From an uncultured Lachnospiraceae bacterium (lineage in GTDB: Bacteria > Bacillota > Clostridia > Lachnospirales > Lachnospiraceae), in NCBI GenBank assembly GCA_947384285.1, contig CANDGI010000017.1:1-58419 (forward strand): DNA of 58,419 nt. Direction: 5' to 3'. A program made the position numbers and the translations under genes. Each line of letters starts with the position of its first letter. Within the stretch, counting starts at the first letter, position 1. Positions 53,001 to 58,419 of the stretch are shown one piece after another. Below the pieces are notes generated by a model that was given only the letters and a program-made list of their open reading frames with translations, searched no databases and had not been told where the DNA came from.

Positions 53001-53614
53001 ATCCCCGAAAACTCTCTCTGTGTTTCCTCAACCCGAAAGGTTACCCGCTTTTTCTTCCGGGCGGCAATCAAAAATTCTTCCACCTGCGCCATAGTGCATG
53101 GCTTGCGCCCCAGCATCTGGTAAAGAAGCTGCTCCTCCGCCTCCTGGGGCTTAAAGATATGCACAAATTCCGGCTGCCCGAATATTTTTACGGCTTCTTC
53201 ATAAGAATTCCTTGCCAGATTGGCGAAGTCAAAGATGCTTTTTATTTTTCCCTGGGAACTATCAGGATAATTGCTGGAAACGGACACGGAAAAAGGAAGA
53301 TCATATTCCCCTTGGCTGCTGACAATATGGAAACTTCCTTTTTGCACATCTCCCTCTGCCAGCCCTTCACTGTGAAAGATAAATGCTTGTGTAATTTTAC
53401 TTCCTTGGAATTTTGAATTGGGACATTCCATCCTGGGGCTGGAGGAATAGACAATGCCATTAATTGGCATATCGCTCGCACTCTCCATGTGGAATTCACC
53501 AGTATAATCTGTCCCCTCCACTACTTCAAATTCCAATTGCTTTATGGAAAATTGAAGGATAAAGGAATCATTGCTGCACACTCCTGCTGCCAGTTCTTCT
53601 AATTTCTTCTGCAA
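50078..53614 (-). CDS. DUF5717-family giant helical-repeat protein (TTG start)
   Basis: 1178 aa, no signal peptide or membrane segment. N-terminal about 290 residues are beta-rich (QFSIKQLEFEVVEGTDYTGEF, then a second beta module near 195-285 with VEETQREFSG and GYISIEITSDARWIGLAKN), like stacked sandwich domains. The rest is a long alpha-solenoid of TPR-like pairs (LEELITLDPDNLWYLLAKAQ, YKRAYELLLSYGSESISAP), with a second beta insert near 700-760 (GVGFVSLYGSFYQILLEDSRGNRF). Start is TTG at 53614 with AGGTGA four nt upstream. First gene of the operon; the next gene starts 28 nt after the stop. Probably a large scaffold; function unknown. Confidence 0.82.
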   Translation of the reverse strand: MQKKLEELAAGVCSNDSFILQFSIKQLEFEVVEGTDYTGEFHMESASDMPINGIVYSSSPRMECPNSKFQGSKITQAFIFHSEGLAEGDVQKGSFHIVSSQGEYDLPFSVSVSSNYPDSSQGKIKSIFDFANLARNSYEEAVKIFGQPEFVHIFKPQEAEEQLLYQMLGRKPCTMAQVEEFLIAARKKKRVTFRVEETQREFSGITEINRQHITLKKEEWGYISIEITSDARWIGLAKNTLTSNEFVGGHVLAEYLILPEFLHAGKNFGRITLRTPFQAHQVDICVYQGIQRERDDLLIHKKQVELMNAYVRFGLRKMVTGAWAKFSIRKLEELITLDPDNLWYLLAKAQVFLVNKQQQEGEWALDAFPKHKVDKESPLYAYYLYLCALREPEPVYVNKLTGKIRRIFHKNQENNLLLWILLFLDEEMNYSKGRKLEIIIRQIGSSGGSSVLYLEAYRILAKEPFLLYQPDEFCRKILYWAAKHQAVTRGIAEQVCQLAPEIPEYHPIWYRILCECYEVFPEKEMLQAVCSYCMKWNCYGEPYWKWYHKGVREKIRIAGIYEAWMMSAGKKQLERIPKSVILYFQYNNNLPYPSQAKLYCSMVEHKSSWKNNVKHYQKNMEEFVIKQLKAERIDEDCAVVYREILTPDLIAEELMGHLAKILFVHKVTCKDSGALRLVVRQHPLKKEQTVPLNHGVGFVSLYGSFYQILLEDSRGNRFLPGEELSVVPLLDSEKFLEKGLALAKEKMPYLLKYFDRKKIWQTYEAKDLPYLQMLMESEAISETYREELRPQIISYYYYNYTGDALDEFLLSVSFDGMKKRARERIMELLVARRHYKRAYELLLSYGSESISAPKLVYVICHRMEEMDTDEESDEFLLRLCRGVFLRGKYNERILSYMCRHFYGKMEEMAKLWQAACDFELDTYALEERCLVQFLYTGDYAPCIEKIFESYGENLGREVVVLSYLTWMSHQLLTKDAVVSDYVFQKIFRMLKEKQELNPPCRLGFLKWCASRKDLAEEEQDWAETILEEYVSRGKYFAFYKTLPESFAGKYLYHDKTFLEYRTEPGKKVVIIFLPIGSPDYLEMDLQEVYEGIYVKEFLVFYGEKIPYYIKEERDGEWAVTESGQIQNQELCTHAEGSRYDLINDMMVSWQMEDEKTLMERMETYGILDGMVKEEFNLL

Positions 53615-53633
53615 ATCGTCACCTGCTTTATGG

Positions 53634-53661
53634 TTGCTTTTTTATCATAATCCGTTATAAT
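53634..53661 (+). promoter_or_regulatory. Promoter of the aminotransferase-like gene
   Basis: -35 TTGCTT (53634-53639), 16-bp spacer, -10 TATAAT (53656-53661); predicted start about 53668. It points at the DUF5717 promoter on the other strand. Confidence 0.6.
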
Positions 53662-53677
53662 GTAGTCAGTCTTATTA

Positions 53678-53706
53678 ATTATAAACCATTCAAACATTTG
53701 TGTAAA
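53678..53706 (-). promoter_or_regulatory. Promoter of the DUF5717 operon
   Basis: On the - strand, -35 TTTACA (53701-53706), 17-bp spacer, -10 TATAAT (53678-53683); predicted start about 53671, giving a leader of about 57 nt. It overlaps the polymerase footprint of the + strand promoter. Confidence 0.65.
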
Positions 53707-53724
53707 TATTTTTGGAGGAAAATT

Positions 53725-54813
53725 ATGTTACAGCATAAAGACCATTTTCATGGAAGCGATTTGGAAAAAATTGAACAGATTTACGGAATCAAAAAAGAAG
53801 AGATTACAAGCTTCAGTGCCAATGTGAATCCTCTTGGCATCTCGCCGCTGCTTCGGGAAACATTGTCCAGTCATATTGACGCTATCTGCTCCTACCCGGA
53901 CAGGGAATATCTCTCCCTGCGCAGATGCATTGCAGATTATGTCCATACAGATTATGAAAATATCATTATGGGAAATGGCTCCACTGAATTGATTTCCCTT
54001 TTGATACAAATTGAACATCCAAGGAAAGCGTTGATTATCGGGCCTACCTATTCGGAATATGAACGGGAAATTGCATTGGGCGGCGGCGCGTGCCTTTATT
54101 ATCCCTTAAAAGAAGAACAAGATTTTGCACTGGATGCCGGGCGCTTTACGGCACAGCTGAATGAGAGCATTGACCTTCTTGTCATCTGCAACCCCAATAA
54201 CCCTACCTCCAGCGCCATCACAAGGAAAACCATGCGCGGCATCCTGGATGTGTGCAAACAAAACGATATTTTTGTCATGGTGGATGAAACTTATGTAGAA
54301 TTTGCCGACAATTATGAGGAAATCACCTCCGTCCCCCTAACTGCCTTTTATAATAACATCGTCATCCTCCGGGGAACCTCCAAGTTTTTTGCAGCCCCCG
54401 GGCTTCGGCTGGGGTATGCCATCACCGGAAACCGGGATTTTATCAAGTCCATCAATACCAGGAAAAATCCCTGGACCATCAATTCCCTGGCTGTCATTGC
54501 AGGAGAAATCATGTTCCGGGACACCGAATATATCCAAAAAACCCGGAAACTGATTTCAGAAGAGAGAGCCCGGATTTATAAGATTTTTTCAGAAGACAGC
54601 CGGTTTAAACCATATCCGCCCAGCGGAAATTTCATGCTGGTGCGTCTCTTGGCGGACGCTCTAACCTCGGATGAATTGTTTGACCGGGCAATCCGGGAAA
54701 AAATGATGATACGCGACTGCTCTACGTTTCCATTTTTAGATAACAAATATATCCGGTTCTGCTTCATGAGCCGGGAAATGAATGACCGTCTGATTTCATG
54801 CCTGATGCAATAA
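53725..54813 (+). CDS. Class II aminotransferase, threonine-phosphate decarboxylase/histidinol-phosphate aminotransferase-like
   Basis: 362-aa fold-type I PLP enzyme. N-terminus HGSDLEKIEQIYGI...FSANVNPLG resembles CobD (L-threonine-O-3-phosphate decarboxylase). PLP sites: NGSTELISLL, CNPNNPTSSAI, DETYVEFAD, and the Schiff-base lysine in RGTSKFFAAPGLRLGY; Arg for the carboxylate near the end (YIRFCFMSRE). No cobalamin or histidine genes adjoin it, so the substrate is open. Start at 53725 with GGAGG seven to eight nt upstream; the earlier in-frame start at 53698 has none. The stop codon lies in the loop of its terminator. Confidence 0.85.
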   Translation: MLQHKDHFHGSDLEKIEQIYGIKKEEITSFSANVNPLGISPLLRETLSSHIDAICSYPDREYLSLRRCIADYVHTDYENIIMGNGSTELISLLIQIEHPRKALIIGPTYSEYEREIALGGGACLYYPLKEEQDFALDAGRFTAQLNESIDLLVICNPNNPTSSAITRKTMRGILDVCKQNDIFVMVDETYVEFADNYEEITSVPLTAFYNNIVILRGTSKFFAAPGLRLGYAITGNRDFIKSINTRKNPWTINSLAVIAGEIMFRDTEYIQKTRKLISEERARIYKIFSEDSRFKPYPPSGNFMLVRLLADALTSDELFDRAIREKMMIRDCSTFPFLDNKYIRFCFMSREMNDRLISCLMQ

Positions 54814-54829
54814 GCCTTTGCATCGGGCA
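54799..54829. terminator. Terminator overlapping the stop codon of the aminotransferase-like gene
   Basis: 12-bp stem (54799-54810 with 54818-54829, one G-T pair) and 7-nt loop that contains the TAA stop. Followed by ATTCTTTAT on the + strand. It sits between convergent genes whose stops are about 20 bp apart, so it may serve both. Confidence 0.65.
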
Positions 54830-54834
54830 ATTCT

Positions 54835-56931
54835 TTATCCCGTATCTTGGTTCATCAACTGGAATAACCCATCCAGCAGATTTCCATAAACGCCGAAATC
54901 ACCCGGCAGCATCAGCTTCCCTTCCTTTTTCCCTTCCTGGAACACTGCTTCTACAAGATGCTGCATTTTTAATTTCGCTTTTCCAGCAGCCGCCTGGTAA
55001 CAGGCATTCAACGCAGCATTTTTAATCTGTGCCCCGGAAAGCTCAAACTGTGAAGCAAGATATGCAAAATCGATGCCATCCTTTGGCACATCCTCCAGCA
55101 TATATTCCCACAACTCTTTGCGCAGGGCTCTCCCTGGCATCTGAAATTGGATATGATAACGGAACCTTCGGAAAAAGGCATCGTCCATATGGGAAACAAG
55201 ATTTGTTGTCATCAGGACAATCCCTGTAAATTCTTCAATGCGCTGCAAAAGATAAGACACCTGGGCGTTCATGTGTCTCTCCTTGGCATCCCCTGTATCT
55301 GTCCGGTTGGAAAAGAGGGCATCCGCTTCATCAAACAGCAAAACCATATTGCTTTTTTCTGCCTGGTCAAATACCTCTTTCAATCTTTTTTCTGTTTCCC
55401 CGATATATTTGTCCATAATCTGTGATAAATCTACCTGGTAAATATCAAGCCCCAGGTGCGCTGCAACCACCTGCGCCGCCATTGTCTTCCCTGTTCCAGG
55501 CGGGCCGGAAAATAATGCGGAAACACATCTTCCATAAGAAATTTTTTTCCCTATCCCCCATTGGCTCAACACGGTTATCTGGTATTGCGCCTGATTGCAC
55601 AGCTCCAGCAGCAGCCTCTTAATATAGGGAGGAATCTTCAAATCTTCCCAGGTATATTTTCCTGGAACAAGCTTCATATTCTGGTAACGCCCATCATCCA
55701 AAATTTGGTAACAAGCACGGAAAATATCTTGTATGTTCCAGCTTTTCTCATATCCTTTCCCTGCAAGCTGCTCCACCACGCATTTTATCTGACCAGCTGT
55801 CAGGTTCATCCGGGCTGCCAGTGTTTCAACTGGAAAATGTGCAGAATCCTTAAGGTATTCTTTTGAAAAATAGTTCCAGAAAGCCTCCTGTTCTTCCAGT
55901 GTATCATTCGAAATGGAAACAGAACACCAACTGTCTTTTAATGTATCATCTGAAAGGGAAGCAGAACACCCGCCATCTTTTAGAAAAAAGGCAGGCTTTA
56001 CCTCTGGATATCCAGTCAGAAAGAGCGGCAGCTCCAAAAAGGCGTAGTCCTGATTGATTTTTTGAAATATGGTTTCCATGCATTGCACACCATCCTTGGA
56101 TAGGGTAATATCTGTGATGCAAAGGGAAAGCCTTCCCAGCAGGCATTGCCTGAGCACCCGCGCCCATACATCCTTTGTCATACACCCCTCTGCCACAAGC
56201 TTTTCATAGGGGACAAACAATAGGGAATATCCTGCGCTCCTGGCTGCCTGGCATACAAAAAATTTCCTGCCGCTGCCCCAAGCGCCGCTGACATATACGA
56301 CAGCCCTCTTTCCCCGTTTCTTAAGAAAAGCTGCTGCCTGTTCTTTTTCTTTTAGAAGGGTGATTGGTTTTCCAGGATCATTTTCGGCCTGCCATACGCT
56401 GCAATAACTTCTTAGTGTAAAATCCATATCATGTTCACCTAAAAGCCACGCTGCAAGATAAGGATCTGGACGAAAAGCAGCCTTTAGGAAGTTTTGTTCT
56501 TCCAAATCTGCAAGGAGCAGATTTTTTACAAGCACGAACGCTTCATAAGCGTCAGAAATGTAATCAATGCATTCTTCCTCTCTATGGGTGATAGCCCATG
56601 CTTCCTGGATCGTGGGGCCTTCCGCGGCAATCCCGAAGCATTGCTCCAGCAGCTGTAAGGTTCGGATATCCATGCATGTCAAAATATAAAGTTGAATTGC
56701 CGTCAGGCTCACAGGATTCCCCTTGAGCAAGCGATACAGCAAATCATAACGCTGTTCTGCAACGGGATTGTCCTGGAACAAATATTCCGGTGCTTCCTGG
56801 CATCCGACAAGATCTTGTTCCGTCATGCCGCTTATCAGAAGGCCTTGGTAATATTGAAATAATTTTTGATTTTCTTCAGCATCCATGTATACGGATAGTT
56901 TCATTGCCGCCAATGCCGCAAGTCTTTTCAT
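54835..56931 (-). CDS. Tandem AAA ATPase, first P-loop degenerate
   Basis: 698 aa, soluble. N-terminal helical region (1-about 200). First AAA module about 200-350: the P-loop position reads GAWGSGRKFF, with the essential Lys/Thr replaced, so it is probably inactive. A 42-bp in-frame tandem duplication lies at its end (CSASLSDDTL / CSVSISNDTL). Second module about 450-640 is canonical: Walker A GPPGTGKT, Walker B LLFDEADALF, sensor MTTN, Arg finger region DDAFFRRFRYH. Similar two-module ATPases occur alone and in contractile-injection-system clusters, but no such genes are near. AGGAG lies 11 nt before the start. Its relation to the DUF5717 operon is only by proximity. Confidence 0.85.
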   Translation of the reverse strand: MKRLAALAAMKLSVYMDAEENQKLFQYYQGLLISGMTEQDLVGCQEAPEYLFQDNPVAEQRYDLLYRLLKGNPVSLTAIQLYILTCMDIRTLQLLEQCFGIAAEGPTIQEAWAITHREEECIDYISDAYEAFVLVKNLLLADLEEQNFLKAAFRPDPYLAAWLLGEHDMDFTLRSYCSVWQAENDPGKPITLLKEKEQAAAFLKKRGKRAVVYVSGAWGSGRKFFVCQAARSAGYSLLFVPYEKLVAEGCMTKDVWARVLRQCLLGRLSLCITDITLSKDGVQCMETIFQKINQDYAFLELPLFLTGYPEVKPAFFLKDGGCSASLSDDTLKDSWCSVSISNDTLEEQEAFWNYFSKEYLKDSAHFPVETLAARMNLTAGQIKCVVEQLAGKGYEKSWNIQDIFRACYQILDDGRYQNMKLVPGKYTWEDLKIPPYIKRLLLELCNQAQYQITVLSQWGIGKKISYGRCVSALFSGPPGTGKTMAAQVVAAHLGLDIYQVDLSQIMDKYIGETEKRLKEVFDQAEKSNMVLLFDEADALFSNRTDTGDAKERHMNAQVSYLLQRIEEFTGIVLMTTNLVSHMDDAFFRRFRYHIQFQMPGRALRKELWEYMLEDVPKDGIDFAYLASQFELSGAQIKNAALNACYQAAAGKAKLKMQHLVEAVFQEGKKEGKLMLPGDFGVYGNLLDGLFQLMNQDTG

Positions 56932-57039
56932 TTGTAAATGCTCCTTTTTTGCATTTTACATGTATAACAGCATGAAAATTTATTGTGAAGAAATTATAAG
57001 CTTTGGGAGAATAGAAAGACAAGGAAACCTTGAATATCT

Positions 57040-57435
57040 TTAGCATATCTTTAGAAATAGGGATAAAGTTTCAACCTGTACCTTGAAATTTTTGTGCAGG
57101 ACATCCTCAATCCCCACTTTCTGGAATACAAAGTGCTTTGATGATTCCAGAATATCGCTGACCAGAGTGTAAAGCCTATTGAACTGCCAAAAGGCCAAAA
57201 GCTTTGCACTTTTTCTGAACTCTCGTAATAGAGATATTTACATGAAAGGTGAATATAGTTTTGGATAGTCTTAACGCTTGATGCTTTGCACCATGCTGTC
57301 TATCCGCTTTTGACCAAATATCCCAAAATCATATCCCAGATCCTCCAGTTATCTTTCTTGGCGCCGTCCCTGCCTGATAGGCCATCCAAAATGATTCCTT
57401 AAACGCCTTCATAACGTGGTGCCAGCACCATTTAT
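57040..57435 (-). pseudogene. Decayed protein-coding remnant, not recognised
   Basis: The - strand holds protein-like stretches in different frames, broken by stops: GIILDGLSGRDGAKKDNWRI-type sequence near 57300-57400 and a 60-residue segment ending at 57040 (FNRLYTLVSDILESSKHFVF). I cannot name the family; a mobile-element origin would fit the setting. The 545-bp region between the AAA gene and the gene ending at 57476 holds nothing else I can support. Confidence 0.35.
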
Positions 57436-57475
57436 ACCATCAACAAGAAAAAGCGTTTATTCAATAACAAGAACA

Positions 57476-57937
57476 TTAGTCCCACCAGCAATAGTAAACC
57501 GACTGCTCCTCATGGGATTGTTCTGTAATTGAAATCAACTCCCCATTATCCCCAACAAGAAAAGCTGGTTGTGAAAAATCTGTCTCTTCTCCAATATCAC
57601 TGGGAAATATATCTTTTGGTTCATTAAAAATCTGCTTTATTTCCGCAAGTGGTAATTTACTGAAAATAATTAAAGTATCTGCAGTTATAACTTTGTCTTT
57701 ATCTTCCAATCCATAGACCTGCACAAAGATTTTTGCCGTTTTATCTTTGTTGATTAAATTTTCAATCAGAGCAATATATTCACGCTTTCCCTCAAGGCAT
57801 TCGCAACAAAAATCCGTAAAATCATCTGTCGGATCTAGATAGTCTTTATATGAGAACAAATAATTATTTGTATAGCTGCCGTGCATTTTATCCGTTTTCA
57901 ACAATATTAAAATAGTATCTTTTTGTAGATTATTCAC
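57476..57937 (-). CDS. Uncharacterised 153-aa protein, possible immunity protein (GTG start)
   Basis: Soluble, acidic, no membrane segment or known motif. Notable features are FTDFCCECLEGKREYIALIE, a hydrophobic strand pattern ADTLIIFSKLPLAEIKQIF, and the C-terminus SVYYCWWD. GTG start at 57937 with AAGGAG seven nt upstream. It overlaps the end of a broken upstream reading frame by a few nucleotides, an arrangement common in toxin-immunity pairs. Size and composition fit an immunity protein of a polymorphic toxin, but this is inference from context. Confidence 0.6.
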   Translation of the reverse strand: MNNLQKDTILILLKTDKMHGSYTNNYLFSYKDYLDPTDDFTDFCCECLEGKREYIALIENLINKDKTAKIFVQVYGLEDKDKVITADTLIIFSKLPLAEIKQIFNEPKDIFPSDIGEETDFSQPAFLVGDNGELISITEQSHEEQSVYYCWWD

Positions 57938-58170
57938 ATTGCCACTCCTTAAAGATAATAATTGCTTGTCCTACCGCATAGCGCCCAAGAAGTTTTTACA
58001 TGCTTTTAGGACTATAACCATTCGTACTAGCCCAATGCAGACCGTTTTTCCATATTTTTGTTTTATCCGCATATTTTTCTGCAATCTCCTGCTATATATT
58101 TTCCCACTGGCATCCACCCACTTTACGAAAACGCTATTTCGATATGCCACATTGCGTGGCTGCTTCATGT
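57930..58170 (-). pseudogene. Broken toxin-like C-terminal fragment upstream of the 153-aa gene
   Basis: Protein-like sequence on the - strand in two frames: NSVFVKWVDASGKIYSR (from about 58135), then, after a shift, EIAEKYADKTKIWKNGLHWA and TNGYSPKSM, an in-frame TAA at 57996-57998, and KLLGRYAVGQAIIIFKEW up to a stop at 57930. The last stop lies 8 nt inside the following gene. At least one frameshift and one stop make it inactive. Family not recognised. Confidence 0.4.
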
Positions 58171-58210
58171 TCTAATCCACTTTATTGTCCTTATAAACCT
58201 TGCATCCGCT

Positions 58211-58419
58211 TTATATCCCGAACATCTTTCTTGTGCTCTCAACCTCCTGCACCTCACAGCCGGCTTCTTCTGCAACCTGCTCATTTGTAAGCGCAGGGTT
58301 CTTCCTTGCAATCTGAAAAATTTTTCCTGATAAAATCAAGCCCTTTTGCATCCCTTCTTGTATCCCTTCTCGTCTTCCCTGCTGCTCCGCTTCCTGCTGT
58401 TTCACCTGGATGTCTTCCT
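58211..58419 (-). CDS. C-terminal part of an Rpn-family recombination-promoting nuclease (5' end outside window)
   Basis: Open to the right edge of the window, so only the last 68 or so residues are seen. They form the usual charged tail of Rpn/PD-(D/E)XK putative transposases: REGIQEGMQKGLILSGKIFQ, then ALTNEQVAEEAGCEVQEVE, a small helix-turn-helix-like motif, and a stop after KMFGI. The nuclease domain itself is not visible. Confidence 0.65.
   Translation of the reverse strand, partial: EDIQVKQQEAEQQGRREGIQEGMQKGLILSGKIFQIARKNPALTNEQVAEEAGCEVQEVESTRKMFGI

Noticed and set aside
53725-54813. Assignment as cobD of cobalamin synthesis
   Set aside because: Sequence is CobD/HisC-like but no other cobalamin gene is present, so substrate is left open.
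54835-56931. Contractile injection system locus
   Set aside because: Only the ATPase resembles a component; no sheath, tube, baseplate or spike genes are near.

Overview
The window reads as chromosomal DNA of an anaerobic, spore-forming member of the Clostridia, most likely Lachnospiraceae. Gene orders support this: comEC-holA-rpsT-gpr-spoIIP-lepA-hemW as in other Firmicutes, a ylm/sepF-lspA-rluD block, a radC-mreBCD-PBP2-minCDE-rodA-mgsA block, and mutS-mutL-miaA. The DUF5716/DUF5717 gene pair near the end points the same way. The family-level assignment is inference from gene content only. No rRNA, tRNA, CRISPR array or intact insertion sequence was seen.

Layout. 1-12.3 kb (mostly + strand): the 3' part of comEC; a small Cys-repeat peptide gene on the - strand with its own promoter; a peroxiredoxin with an AhpF-N-terminal-like thioredoxin; holA; rpsT (- strand, TTG start); two sporulation genes (gpr, spoIIP); a CorA-type transporter; lepA; hemW. 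12.3-17.3 kb (+ strand): a LytTR/GHKL two-component pair, an unknown 248-aa protein, dtd, and a tyrosine recombinase. The translation-initiation regions of dtd and of the recombinase are both preceded by tandem duplications. 17.3-24.3 kb (- strand): a cytidylate-kinase-like protein, rluD, lspA, aroB, ylmH, sepF, yggS and a membrane-anchored HlyD-like protein. 24.3-35.8 kb: a DUF378 membrane protein, then on the - strand a P-loop protein and the cell-shape/division operon radC, mreB, mreC, mreD, PBP2, minC, minD, minE, rodA, mgsA, ending in a D-Ala-D-Ala carboxypeptidase lipoprotein. 35.8-46.5 kb (- strand): methionine-gamma-lyase-like protein, miaA, mutL, mutS, two unrelated FAD-dependent oxidoreductases, and a BofC-like membrane protein.

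46.6-53.7 kb (- strand) is the least understood block. It encodes a 1178-aa DUF5717 helical-repeat protein, a DUF5716 actin/Hsp70-fold protein, a TPR-like protein and a coiled-coil protein with two membrane segments, all in one operon, ending beside a frameshifted DUF3990 remnant that contains a perfect palindrome. A class II aminotransferase/CobD-like gene diverges from it through two promoters that face each other. A tandem-AAA ATPase gene follows, convergent to the aminotransferase. The last 1.4 kb is decayed accessory DNA: an unrecognised pseudogene, a small orphan gene that could be an immunity gene behind a broken toxin-like tail, and the 3' end of an Rpn-type nuclease gene.

Functional picture: core genes for envelope growth (Mre/PBP2/RodA, Min, SepF, Lsp, Dac), sporulation, DNA uptake and repair, and translation. 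Between them sit a redox module (Cys-rich peptide, AhpC, Trx-like) and an uncharacterised membrane-linked ATPase/repeat-protein assembly.
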